Made by a program: the position numbers and the translations under genes | Part shown: piece after piece, positions 9,425-20,800 of the stretch | Layout of the letters: each line of letters opens with the position of its first letter | How positions within the stretch are numbered: the stretch's first letter is position 1 | The notes under the pieces: model-generated | Database searches by the model: none | Seen by the model: only the letters and a program-made list of their open reading frames with translations | Told to the model about the DNA's origin: nothing | NCBI GenBank assembly: GCA_003427395.1 | Contig: BFEA01000177.1 | Coordinates: 2,397,577 to 2,440,303 of the forward strand | Source of the DNA: Chara braunii | Lineage: Eukaryota; Streptophyta; Charophyceae; Charales; Characeae | Direction: 5' to 3' | DNA length: 42,727 bases

Positions 9425-9545
9425 GGCCCTCGCTGCATTACTCTCCACATGCAGAAATGATAAAAAATCTGGTGATATATCTTTCCATGTTCTAGCGGAA
9501 GATTTATTCTCATTTGCACATTTGGAGAGTAGTGCAGCGAGGCCC
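9425..9545. mobile_element. MITE with GCTGCAYTACTCTCCA termini, TSD TAA
   Basis: The left end is GGCCCTCGCTGCATTACTC and the right end is the inverse of GGGCCTCGCTGCACTACTC. TAA flanks both sides (9422-9424 and 9546-9548). TAA is the favoured duplication of PIF/Harbinger elements. At 121 bp this is the shortest member of the set. Confidence 0.83.
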
Positions 9546-9628
9546 TAAGTATGAAGTACTCTGAACAAGCATGTGCGACCAATCGTGATGGACGGAAACT
9601 ACGTCCTCTCGGGTGCGAGTGACTACTA

Positions 9629-9743
9629 CAGTCTTCCCCCCAATACAACGCACGGTCATTATAGCTGAATTTGGTGGATCTTTCGGTTTAAATTCAGCTA
9701 TAAAAGCCTATAATGACCGTACATTGTATTCGGGGAAAGACAG
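9629..9743. mobile_element. MITE, CMGTCTTCCCCC family, copy 4
   Basis: The ends are CAGTCTTCCCCCCAATACAA and its inverse, flanked by TA (9627-9628 and 9744-9745). It has a second inner inverted pair around TTCAGCTATAA. The CAGT start is the best preserved terminus of the family. Confidence 0.82.
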
Positions 9744-9745
9744 TA

Positions 9746-10463
9746 GGCCCTGTAAGGAGTACGCCCTGTAAGGAGTGAGGCCCGTGAGTATGCCCTAACT
9801 TTTATTCACTGTGAGGTGTGAGCACAACGCCCACTGTCAGCTGCGCGTGCTGTTCCCTGTCAAGCGTGAGTCCTATGCCGTATGCGGCATTGCCCCGACT
9901 GAAGAGGACTAATGTGATCTTGTCCATGCACCATGCTTGACACCATGCTTGACAAGAACGCAGAGGCAGCGGCAGCGGCAGCAGCATAAGAATAAGGGAA
10001 CGAGTACTACGTCTGAGGCATGGTTAAACTTTGCGCTCTTTCAAGTTTTCAAGGGGCAAAGAAAACACTCTAAATGGAGTTTTTTTTGTTGAGGCGGCAG
10101 TTTGGAATGAGCAAAAGTAATAACAAGAACAGCCGTGTTGGTTTCGGGAAAAGTTATAATGGCGGGAAAATCAATTTTCAAGCTGCACAAGGGTGCAAAG
10201 ATGCCATGGAGGTTCCTTTGAGGGCCTCCTAGACGTTTGGCCCGTGTGGGGGCAAAACAACACAATGGTTTTCCCACGGGGGTATTTAATAACTTTACCC
10301 AAGTTTTTTTTTCAGCGTTTTTTAACTCGGGCCCTCTCCACACCACGGCCCGGCAATGTAGTTAGGAGCTCGTGATAAGGGCCCGAGTTATTTGGTGGAA
10401 CTCGTTCCGAACTTGGACTTCGCGTATGACTGAATTTGGGCCCTCTCCACACCACGGCCCGGC
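9746..10463. other. gene-free junction zone upstream of the Ty3 element
   Basis: It contains a short repeat GCCCTGTAAGGAGT (twice, near 9750-9776). GGGCCCTCTCCACACCACGG occurs twice in direct orientation (10330 and 10438). A hairpin pairs AACTCGGGCCC (10324) with GGGCCCGAGTT (10380). An 18-bp piece of the LTR is present at 10388-10405. Confidence 0.6.
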
Positions 10464-10586
10464 TGTGGTCTTATTTGGTGGAACTCGTGATGCAATTCTG
10501 CAATTGGTTCCAGGTCACGACTATCTGGTCTCATGTGTATGATGTTGTTTGATTTCTGAAGATCGCTATGGCTCATTGTCCTTGCA
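10464..10586 (+). repeat. 5' LTR (123 bp)
   Basis: It begins TGTG and ends TTGCA. It aligns without gaps to 33753-33875 with 12 differences in 123 positions (about 90% identity). The primer-binding site follows after three bases. It is very short for an LTR of a gag-pol element. Confidence 0.82.
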
Positions 10587-10589
10587 GTT

Positions 10590-10606
10590 TGGTATCAGAG
10601 CTGTGG
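10590..10606 (+). promoter_or_regulatory. primer-binding site, initiator Met-tRNA type
   Basis: TGGTATCAGAGCTGTGG begins three bases after the 5' LTR. TGGTATCAGAGC is the classic plant retrotransposon site complementary to the 3' end of initiator Met-tRNA, where minus-strand DNA synthesis is primed. Confidence 0.88.
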
Positions 10607-12129
10607 TACGGTGTGCTCATCTGGCGCTTGTCTTCTGCCTTTGCGGTACATGCATGCGGTCTGCTGGGTGAGCGGCCGTGGGAGGTATGTAGTGAGGATG
10701 GTGAAGACAAGTGTGGCGACCAGGAGGCGAGGGGCATCGCCAGGAAGGCTACTAAGTGGTGAATATTGGGTGTTCGCAGTGTGATGAGAACTATCCGATG
10801 TGTGATTGATGCTGAGGTGGAACGGTGGTCCAATGCTGGTTGTGCCGAAGCAGCGATTGGTCATCACAATCAACATCGGGTCATGTGATGACAATATCTG
10901 TCGTTGGGGAACTTGGGGCCAGCTATTTTGAGGTACGTTGCACCGAACCTTATCTACCCTCTTCGACACTTCTTACCGGGAGGATGTGTGTTCTGTCTTG
11001 AGAGTCCTCTCATGTGAGAAGTCGTGTGCGCTCAACCTTGAGGGTCGTCAGTCTTCACGTGGAGCATCTGGAAGGAGAGGGTGGTGCTATCTGAAGGGCC
11101 CGGGACGAAGCACTGGGTCACGATCACCATGCCAACCCACTGGCAGTAGAGCACGCATGCTTTGCTGGTTTGTCCTTTGTCTGCTCGCTACGCTATAGAG
11201 GGGTTCTGAGGGGTAGGTCAGCCCTACGGGAAAGACGAGACCAGACGTCTATAAATACGTACCGGAGGGGACCTTCCACTGATCGTCGTCCTGTTTGCGA
11301 CGATAAATAATTCCTGAGGACTTTGGGGGCCGTCCCTAAAAACGCCTCCTAATCAGCCAATCGGCCAGTGTAAGGCCGGCTGCACGCGAGGATAAAGACT
11401 GTGGGCTGGCGAGCTCAGCAGGACTCGGGTCACAAGGGTGGGCTGTGTGCACACCTTTAGACACGCACGCTGTTCGGATTGCTAAGGGATATTGACGACA
11501 AGGGACATTCAGGAAGAACTAAGGGAGGGGTAGATTCCACGTGATAAGTTCGGGTAAGATTCCATTCTGCAAACAAACCCAACGAATGATTCTATTTTTA
11601 TTTTGATTAGTTAGATGTACAACCATTAACATCTGATAGACAACATAGTTAGAACTGTTTTCTGTTCATTATGCTTTCTGTTTGCGAACTAGTCAAGGTC
11701 AAAGTAGTTTCGTTTGTAGGAATCTGAAGTTACCTGTTGGACCCAAATGTATCTATTCTGACGAGCCACCGATTAATTATTTTAATTATTATAAATCGGT
11801 TTGTGCACTACACTGCGGTAGGCATCAAAGAGTGATTTAGTGCAAATTGTGTACAGTTCTGTAGCATATGAGTGATAGGGATACCTCGGATACCACTAGT
11901 GAGGACGACCGCATCTTGCGATCGGCTAGACGCCCGAATCGGCCTAATTGCCCACGTGGCATTAGGACCCGAGGGTGATAGGTTACTGTTCCGCGAGCCT
12001 TAGCGGAGAGCTAGGGCAGCAGAGGCCAGCAGGGTGTTCGCAAGCGAAGCCGCTGCTTCGGCAACCATGCCAACCGATGCGCAATAGAGTTCCGAGGCTA
12101 GCAGTTTAGGGGCCGTAGGGTCAACGGTC
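10607..12129 (+). other. Ty3 5' leader
   Basis: This is 1.5 kb between primer site and gag. I see no ORF with family features and no obvious nested element. The sequence is of mixed composition with an A/T-rich part at 11580-11830. Confidence 0.5.
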
Positions 12130-13506
12130 GTGCAGACCCCGAGTCAGTCCACTGGCGTCATGGCAAGCCAGTCAATAATGTTGACTTCCGATGAGATCGC
12201 CATACAGCAGGCAGCACTACAGGAGGCACAACTACAAAAGGCTTTAGGGGAGATAAAGGCGGAGAAGGAAAGAATGATTAGACGAAGAGCTAGGATGCAG
12301 TGGAGACAAGCAGATGTCAGTGAGTTGGAGCGAATGGACCTGACGCACATGAATGCAGATGTGAGGACGTTGTGGACAACCCTACTAGGTGTTGTAGAGA
12401 TTCAGGACCTCCACAGGGCTCTCCTTTATGACATCCAGGAGAGTTAGGCCTTGCTGATCGGGCGAGCGCAGGCAGCACCATCGCTATCCAGGCCTGGTGC
12501 CTGGCCCGTTTTACAACCTCCTCCTTATGTCCCGCTGGTGACTGGGGTATCCCCAAATGTCTCCGCAACATCGGTTCAAGCTGTTTCCCTAGGTATGCCG
12601 TTAGCAGGAGGGTTCTCAGCAGGTCCCAGTGTACAGGTTACTGTACAGTGTACAGACATTGTTCTCCCAACCTCCGTCACAAGTTGTCGTAAGCGGGCAG
12701 CCTGGTATTGCAGCCTGCACAGCCGCAGGGTACATACAGGATCCTCAGGAGGCTTAAAAGGTCACTGATGCGATCATGACTTTGCACAACAGGCAGTTTA
12801 AGTAAGTAAGAAATGCCACCGACGCCGTAGAGCGTCTTATCTGTGTCCCTGGGGTGCGCTATGACCCACAAGTTTTACTCACCTCCTACCTGAGATGCTT
12901 CCCTATGCCTCTCAGGAATCAGTTGGGAGGTGAGGCCAACATCAACATGCACAACTTCCCTTTGTTTAGCAAGGAGGCCCTAAACCTGGAAGCAAAGATA
13001 GGGCATGGACAGACACCCACGACGGATGGTAGGAAAAAGTCACTACCTCCCAACTGGACGGCGAAGGGCTGCATTATGTTCGTAGACAACGATGGTTCTA
13101 CCATCGACTTGGATGACGACTTCCAGGTGGGAGCGGGTCTAGAGACTAGAGGCAGGCAGCGTAGAGGCTTAAGGGGGTGGAGTAGTCGCTGCCTCAGTTC
13201 AGAAAGGTAAGGCGACCGGTAGATGCCGTGGTTCGTGGAGGTTCCCGGTCTAGGAGTCAAGTAAACCCTAATACTCCTCCATGGGAGAAAGCGGGTCTCA
13301 CAGAGGACATGTGGAGAGACAGGTACACCAAGAAGGCCTGTATTCGTTGTGGTCAATATGGCCATAACCAATTCAAGTGCTGCAACAAGAAGGTGATCGA
13401 GAAGATTCGGCCTACGATGGGGCAAGCGTTGGGATCCTCCACCCCCGTAGGTAGCAACGTGACCAGCAGTTCTGGCAGTGCTTCGGGAAATACGTCGGGC
13501 CAGTAG
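12130..13506 (+). pseudogene. Ty3 gag with CCHC zinc knuckle, multiply broken
   Basis: The ATG at 12130 opens a frame with a charged helical stretch (LQKALGEIKAEKERMIRRR, about residues 35-53). An in-frame TAG at 12445 and a frame end at 12768 break it. A shifted frame carries LTSYLRCFPMPLRNQLGG and NFPLFSKEALNLEAKIGHG (near 12880-13010), in the style of the structural domain. A third frame from 13228 ends with CIRCGQYGHNQFKC (C-x2-C-x4-H-x4-C, near 13340-13381), the nucleocapsid zinc knuckle, and a Ser/Gly-rich tail. The intact protein would form the cytoplasmic particle that packages element RNA. At least one stop and two frameshifts rule out function. Confidence 0.8.
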
Positions 13507-13559
13507 GAATAGTAGTTGTGCCTGCTAGGGTTGAGGTGGTGGACACACTCTTACCATTT

Positions 13560-14237
13560 TGAGAGATGGCCCAAGCTACTGACTCCATCGGTATCCCGCA
13601 AACACATTCAGACCCATCGAGCCTCTATTCGATAAAAGTGTTTCAGTCCTAGAGGAGCTAGAGGAGGAGTGGTCTAGATCAGACCCCCTAGCTTCTTGGA
13701 CGACATTGGCAAAAAACCCTAAGGGTGAGATGTTCGTCATGAGGTAGTCATCAGCGGCCGCAAGGTCGGGGCCTATTATGACACTTGCTCGACACGAAAC
13801 TTTATTAGTTGCGCATGCGCTGAGAGGTTGCACTTATAGGGGCAAGTGCAACGCCTGAGTCGACCTGTGCCAACAAACAGCGCATGGTACTTAACGACTA
13901 CCTTCAGGACATTGCGTGTTTTTTTCCGTACACGGGAGGGGAATTGAGACATCGCGTCTCGTTGCTAGTGAGCAATGATTTCCCTATGGATATCTTGTTA
14001 GGTATGTACTACCTCTCTGTGGCACAACCCCAGTTTGATTGGGACCGAAAAGTGGTCAAACACACTTTGCCAGGTGGAGGGACCGCCAGATTACGTAAGT
14101 TCAAAGCTAGTAGTCTGATCGAGTCCCACAGATGCATGTGTGCGGCCGCGTTCTATAATTGTTATAAGCGAAATCCGGAGGAGGGTATGTATCTAGTCTA
14201 TGTCTTTGCAAAACCAGTGAAATGTTGTCGGAGATAG
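13560..14237 (+). pseudogene. Ty3 aspartic protease region, degenerate
   Basis: The clearest part is the frame 13884-14237. LLVSNDFPMDILLGMYYL (near 13966-14018) corresponds to the C-terminal conserved block of retropepsins, where a conserved Ile/Leu-Leu-Gly-Met follows the flap region. The active-site Asp-Ser/Thr-Gly block would lie upstream at 13750-13860. Frame breaks leave it unrecognisable there, beyond GVVYYDTCSTRNF-like residues in a shifted frame. The protein would have processed Gag-Pol. Confidence 0.6.
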
Positions 14238-14760
14238 AGGGAGTAGTTGTCAAGTACCCTGATTTATTTGAAGAGCCGAAAGGGGTTGTTGAGAGCGAGG
14301 TCGTCCACGCAATAGAGGTCGTCCACGCAATAGAGATTATCCCAGGGTCAAGCATCCCAAAAGGTAAGATCTATCGGATGTCTCCAAGCTAGCTTGATGA
14401 GCTTCGTCGACAACTCAAGAAACTCGTAGAGAAGGGGTGGATCAGGCAGAGTGTTTCCCCTTATGGATCTCCAGCCCTATTCGTACCAAACAAAGGGGGA
14501 ACTCTGAGGATGTGCATTGACTATAGGGGCCTCAATGCCATCACTGTCCAGAACCGAGAGCCCCTACTAAGCATCGATGACTTGCTAGATAGAGTGCTAG
14601 GGTGCTGGTACTTCAGTAAAATAGATCTGAAGTCCGAGTACCATTACAATGCGATTCGGCCCGAGGATGAACACAAAACCGCTTTTCAGACCAGGTATGG
14701 TCTGTACGAGTTTGTGGTGATGCCTTTCGGCCTTTGCAATGCTCCTGGCACCTATGTGAC
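14238..14760 (+). pseudogene. Ty3 reverse transcriptase, N-terminal half
   Basis: Recognisable blocks are LFEEPKG, then LRRQLKKLVEKGWIRQSVSP and YGSPALFVPNKGGTLRMCIDY (fingers, near 14400-14515). Next come RGLNAITVQNREPLL, DLLDRVLGCWYFSKIDLKSEY (the first catalytic Asp is in KIDLKS, near 14620), and AFQTRYGLYEFVVMPFGLCN ending APGTYVT. The frame is interrupted by an in-frame TAG near 14391. The gene stops abruptly at about 14758, just before the block that should lead to YLDD. That block is found at 30276 on the far side of the insertion. Confidence 0.9.
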
Positions 14761-14768
14761 ACCCACGG

Positions 14769-15196
14769 NCTAGGCCGCGGGCATTTCGGCCGCTGCGGCC
14801 GACTTTCTCGATCATGGCCGCGGCCAATGAGGCCCATTCTGCGGCCTGGTTTTTCAATATTTGTTTCCACCTCCTAAAACTACGTAAAATATATATATAT
14901 ATATATATGGGGGTGTAGGGCTTGGAAAACCCTACACTCCCATATTTTTTGTTTTGGAATCCAACTTTATTTAAAATTTTTAAAAAATCAACAACTGAAA
15001 TCGATTTAAACAAAATAAAAATAAAAAAATAAAAAAAATAGGATTTTTTTTGTCATTTTTTATCATGACGTATATGGTCCCCGAGTCGACCTGTTTTTTT
15101 TTTTTTAATGAATTTCGTTTTTTGCAGGAAAATGAGGTGTTAAAAAAAAAATGCACATGCAAAATTAAAAAAACAAATAAACAAAAAAAATGTTTG
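14769..15196. other. insertion DNA: GGCCGC-rich start, A/T-rich, hairpin
   Basis: After a single N at 14769 comes a patch rich in GGCCGC (14774-14855), then an AT-microsatellite (14888-14908). A perfect hairpin TATGGGGGTGTAGGG...CCCTACACTCCCATA follows (14906-14944), then A- and T-runs. Nothing codes. Confidence 0.6.
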
Positions 15197-15225
15197 ATCG
15201 ATTGATTGATTGATTGATTGATTGA

Positions 15226-15270
<45 letters not shown>

Positions 15271-15276
15271 GTGTCA

Positions 15277-15314
<38 letters not shown>

Positions 15315-15455
15315 AATCAGACTCACTCTCTTCCACACTTTACATGCATGCAAACAGGCGCGCAACGAACTGGCGACACGCGCCCACTCAGAACTTAGAG
15401 ATATTGTAACCAAGATCTCAACTCAAATGCGCACGCGCGCGCGTGCGCACTAGAA

Positions 15456-15539
<84 letters not shown>

Positions 15540-15698
15540 GTGTGGGTGTGTGGGTGTGCAATCAGACTCGCACTCTTCCACACTTTACATGCATGCAAAC
15601 GGTGCGAGCAAATTGGCGACATGCGCCCACTCAGAACTCACAGATATGGTAACGAAAATCGCAACTCAGTTGCGCGCGCGCGCGCGCACACGCGAGAG
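15197..15698. repeat. (GATT)n, (GT)n, and a two-copy satellite unit with (GA)n
   Basis: (GATT)n occupies 15197-15270 and (GT)n 15283-15313. A unit of about 140 bp starting GCAATCAGACTC and ending in alternating CG follows (15314-15450). After a pure (GA)n block (15458-15537), the unit recurs (15558-15698, about 85% identical by eye). This is a higher-order repeat made of microsatellite and unique segments, running into the assembly gap. Confidence 0.88.
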
Positions 15699-16444
15699 NN
15701 NNNNNNNNNNNNNNNNNNNNNNNNNNNNNNNNNNNNNNNNNNNNNNNNNNNNNNNNNNNNNNNNNNNNNNNNNNNNNNNNNNNNNNNNNNNNNNNNNNNN
15801 NNNNNNNNNNNNNNNNNNNNNNNNNNNNNNNNNNNNNNNNNNNNNNNNNNNNNNNNNNNNNNNNNNNNNNNNNNNNNNNNNNNNNNNNNNNNNNNNNNNN
15901 NNNNNNNNNNNNNNNNNNNNNNNNNNNNNNNNNNNNNNNNNNNNNNNNNNNNNNNNNNNNNNNNNNNNNNNNNNNNNNNNNNNNNNNNNNNNNNNNNNNN
16001 NNNNNNNNNNNNNNNNNNNNNNNNNNNNNNNNNNNNNNNNNNNNNNNNNNNNNNNNNNNNNNNNNNNNNNNNNNNNNNNNNNNNNNNNNNNNNNNNNNNN
16101 NNNNNNNNNNNNNNNNNNNNNNNNNNNNNNNNNNNNNNNNNNNNNNNNNNNNNNNNNNNNNNNNNNNNNNNNNNNNNNNNNNNNNNNNNNNNNNNNNNNN
16201 NNNNNNNNNNNNNNNNNNNNNNNNNNNNNNNNNNNNNNNNNNNNNNNNNNNNNNNNNNNNNNNNNNNNNNNNNNNNNNNNNNNNNNNNNNNNNNNNNNNN
16301 NNNNNNNNNNNNNNNNNNNNNNNNNNNNNNNNNNNNNNNNNNNNNNNNNNNNNNNNNNNNNNNNNNNNNNNNNNNNNNNNNNNNNNNNNNNNNNNNNNNN
16401 NNNNNNNNNNNNNNNNNNNNNNNNNNNNNNNNNNNNNNNNNNNN
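15699..16444. other. assembly gap, 746 N
   Basis: An uninterrupted N run lies inside microsatellite DNA. Its true length is unknown. Confidence 0.99.
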
Positions 16445-16582
<138 letters not shown>

Positions 16583-17300
16583 CCAAGCCAATCAATCGAT
16601 ATATATTTTTTTTCACACAGCAAAAACCGACCCCCAAATTATTTTTTTTTGCAAGGGCGATAGCCGCCGACGTGCGCAGGCCGAACGCACGTGCCCCCGC
16701 CTGGGCGTGGCTCAACCCCAAAAAAAGTCGGCCGCGCGGCTTCGGTCGCGAGCCTGCGGCCTCGGATCCGGGCCGCGGATTGGGGCCGCTGGATCCGCGT
16801 CCGAGGGTGTCACGTAGCCTGGCACCTTTCTTTTTTTGAAAAACAACAACACTCACACACAAGCCCCATCTATTCTGGGGGCAGTCCGATTGCTTATCAC
16901 TGGCAAGCATAGTACAACAAAGGTTCAAAGAAACAAAAAGTCAGACAGTATGGTGGGTCGAGGAGGTATCAATCCTGGTGACCACTAGAGAGCGCATGCG
17001 TCAGATTGAGCGAATGTTGAACTCAAAAATTTTTGATTTCACAGGAGGGGTGTTTGCCGGGAGGCATAACGCACCCTGTCGCCCCACCCCCGTCATGAGA
17101 TCAAAATGCTGGTATAACAGTCGTCCAAAGTTCGCTCCCTCCTCAAAAAGAGAGAAAAAAGAAACAAAAGGTAAAAGCACTCAGAGCATTGTTTTGTTCT
17201 ATCCTAGTTTATCTCCCCCTCTCGATTTACTTATCGTTATCTCTATTCTCCCCCTTCAGTTATCCCTTCTGTCAAAGTGTCATGTGAACTTTTGTCAAGA
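16583..17300. other. gene-free stretch
   Basis: A GC-rich, GGCCGC-bearing patch (16660-16810) mirrors the one at 14774 in rough composition. The remainder is unremarkable, with T/C-rich DNA at 17195-17270. No coding signature is seen. Confidence 0.55.
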
Positions 17301-17545
17301 ATGAAGGCGAATCCTTCCTATCACTGAACAAGCCCGAGAAGCGGGCCTAGAGGTATTCTCTTTTGTCTTCTCAAATTGCAGTTCCTTGTTCCCGATGAGC
17401 GGGCGGAGCTGTGTGTCCTGAGAAGCGGGCAGGAATGAAGATGAATCTTTGTTGTCGCTGAGCTGGCATGAGAAGCGGGCATAAGGTATTTTATTTTTGT
17501 CTTCTGAAGTTGCAGTACCATATTCCCGATGAGTGGGCAGAGGTG
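17301..17545. repeat. 134-bp tandem duplication, two diverged copies
   Basis: ATGAAGGCGAATC...GAAGCGGGC...TGCAGT...CCCGATGAGCGGGC at 17301 recurs at 17435 with substitutions. GAGAAGCGGGC occurs in both copies and once more between them (17420). It lies downstream of LINE-2 ORF2 in LINE-2 orientation and may be part of its 3' UTR. Confidence 0.75.
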
Positions 17546-17880
17546 AGATCGTATCTTTTCCTGTCATATAAATTTCTTATACCACTGTGTCCCTTATATC
17601 CAGGTTGTGAGTCACGTCAGTACCAACTCCTGTCCATATCAGAAAGATGGCGATCTCTATTTATATTATGAAAAAAAACAAATTTAAACCACTTCTACTA
17701 GTGTCTCATTCTAGTTGTTATTTTACATGTCATCCTACGGTCAATATATTTACATATTTACAGTTCAAACCTTGTGTCAACAGAGTCTTTCGGTAAATCT
17801 AACTACGACATGAGAGTTCAGCAGTGGGGGAACAAACCGTGATCTTCACCAAGGCAGCTGTACCGAATCCATTTCGTTAC

Positions 17881-20800
17881 TTATGTCTGTCCTGTTGATC
17901 GTGATGATTCCTGTCGGTCGTCAAGATGGTTGACAGTGCCCTCGAAGGCGTGGGCCCATTGCTTGTTCCCTGGCTGTTCCGCCACTTGCAATATGCCCGA
18001 GTACGGTTCTCATGCAGCTCTGACGAACGCCCATCCTCCTTTCCAGCGTCTGTGAGCATCTGCCATGATTGCAGCCATCAAGTTCTTCATTGTCTATGCA
18101 CGAAGAGTGGCTGTACTTCCATGTTGTCCTGTCCTGAGCAACTGTCCTCTCAGGGCCCATACAACTCCCCAAAAGGTTGCCCTCACCGTGTCCCCTACAT
18201 ATGCTGCCTTGGGATCCGATGCAGCCCCTGTTAGTGCCAACCCCACCAGAACCTGGGTTCGGTGTGTGGCAGCAGCCGGATGCAGCGGTATTTTTGTGCC
18301 CTTCGTTCCCCACCATTGCCAGAAACACACTTGTGGTCCACAGTCCAACCAAAGATGTGGCACTGTCTCATCCTGCACCATGCATTCCTTACACTGTGTA
18401 TCGGAGGCCGAGCTGTGTGCCATCATCCACTGAAATGTTGGTACTGCAAGATGTAAATTGAGCCACAATCCCCCTGCCTGTCTCTGATCCGGTAAGGCGA
18501 TGAGTGTCTTGCTGGCAGTCCTCCATTGATCTTCTGACCATGTGTACAGGTGAGTTGTTTCCAGCCATCCTCTCTTCGCCCATCGGTCTCGCATCTCACC
18601 TCCCATATCTATAGGCTGCAACGTTGATCGATATATGACTTTGCCGGTCACATGGTGCGGTCTGCAGACTTTGTTCTGAGTGTTGCTGGATTCTCATTCC
18701 CACAGAGATGGATCCCACGAAAGCTGTGTCGGGAGTCTCCTAGGTTTAAACGGTCGAAACTTCGGTTGAGATTGTTGTGCTCGATCTTTGAGGACCACCA
18801 CTGAACGCATGTTGTGGCTATGTACCAGGCCATCTTGTGTCTGACATCTTGTCATTGGTTCTCCCAAAGTCGCATCCGGATCTTGTATCTCCCATGCTTC
18901 CACACCATACCAGTCTTGTGTAGCAGTGTATTGCACTTGAAAGAGCTTGAGAGGGAGATCCTCAATGGTGAGGGTCACCCATCCCCCCAGCATTCTTTCC
19001 TTCGTTCTCCGGCGGTGTATCCATTCCGGGGGAATGGCTGCTTTGAGTTGTTGCGGTCTCTCTTTCCGTTCCGGTTGATGTCGCAGGTGCCCAGTGATAT
19101 GAGAGTCGGATCTCCAGCTTTTGTCTTGGTCATTCCATAAATCTGCTATGCGAGATACCCCACACGCCAACCATTGTCTTCCAAATGCCGCTGGTTCATT
19201 CTTCCATGCAAAAGGACAGCCTTGTTTGCAAATGCGTGGATTACCGAACAACGATTGTCCCAAGATTTGTTCTGTCATCTTGGGAAATATCTGTTGCAGT
19301 GGGCTTTTCCGCCATCTCTTCAGAATCGGGGTACATTGAGCCTCTCGTCAAACCTTGTTGGAGGTGTGAGTGTAGCAGCGCTGTTTCCAGATCCGCCAGG
19401 TCCATCCGCAAGGCGTGTGCCATACTACGCAGTGTAACGACCTTCCAGAACGCGTCATATTTTTCGAACAGGAGCCGGATAATTGTGCACATCTGGAGTG
19501 CGGATGCCTCTAGGTGTGGATCCAGCATTCTCAGTCCCCCCCGTGCTCGCAGTTGAATCAACTTCTCCCACCAGACCCGGTATATGAGTTGTGACTCATA
19601 AGGGTCATTCTTCTACAGATATCTCCTAATAGCCAATTTGTACTCCCTCCACATTCGGTTCTCTAGGGAAGACAGGGGTGCTACATACCACAGTGTGGAT
19701 GATACTGCGTTGTTGGCTATGATGGTTCGGCCCACCACTCCCAAATCCGCTCCTTTGGCCCATCTATGCATCTTATGAAGTGCCTCCGTCAGCAGTCCTT
19801 CCATCCGTTCCCCATTAGTGAGTGCAATCAGAAGCAGGACTCCCAAATATCGGGTGTTCTGTCCTTGTGGGACGATCCTCATATCCTAGAAGTTGTCCTG
19901 GTCTGCTTCTGCAAAGAGCAAAACTGTAGATTTGTCCCAGTCGACCCAAACTCCAGCGAACTGTTCGAAGGTCGTCACCGTGCCACACAGTGCTAAGATG
20001 CTTGTTTGTGATGTCTTTGTGATGACCGCCGTTACGCCGTATCATCTGCGAAGTTGTTAGATTTGAGTTGTAATTCTCGAGACACTTGTGAGCCTCTAAT
20101 ATTATCATTTCCTCTGATCATGTCGTGTAAGTGTTCCGCATAGAGGATGTATAGTGCATGTGACAATGGACATCCCTGCCGAACCGATCGTGTGATCCGG
20201 AGCTGTGTCGACCGGAAGCCGTTAATCTGGATTGTTGTAGCTGCTGAGTGTAGCAATCGGTGCACTGCCCTGGCAAAAGTTGGTCTGAAGCCCCTTTTCT
20301 CCATTCCTTGCAGCAGAAAACTCCAACGAACCCTGTCACAGGCTTTTTTTAAATCCAGGAACAGGACTGCCAGTGCTGGATCTGTTTTCGTGGCTCTCTG
20401 CAACACTTCTCTGACCATGATGATATTTGTGATGATCTCTGATTTCGGCTTAAATCCAGTCTGTGTGGAGTGGATAAGGAAGGGGAGTGTCGGTGCCAGC
20501 CTATTTGCCAGGATTTTAGCGTACAACTTATAAGGTGCCGACAACAATGAGATGGGGCGTCAATTTCGGATATTCGGCGGGTCCCCTTTCTTGTATATCA
20601 GCATGATAATGGTGTCACCAAACCCTGGGGGGAATCGCTCATCTCCTAAGAACACAGCATTAAAGAGTTCATAGAGCAGTGGCAGGATCGATTGACTAAC
20701 CGCGTGCAAGTGGTCCATTGGCATTCCATCCGGGCCTTCTCGTTTTGGGGATTTTTGACTCAATTAATTAAAGATAGTAGAAATAAAGATTCTAACAATT

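Noticed and set aside
10590-10606. tRNA gene fragment
   Set aside because: Only the part complementary to the tRNA 3' end is present, next to an LTR. It is a primer-binding site.
16660-16810. GGCCGC patches at 14774 and 16660 as inverted ends of one element
   Set aside because: Similarity by eye is only compositional. No consistent alignment of more than about 10 bases was found.
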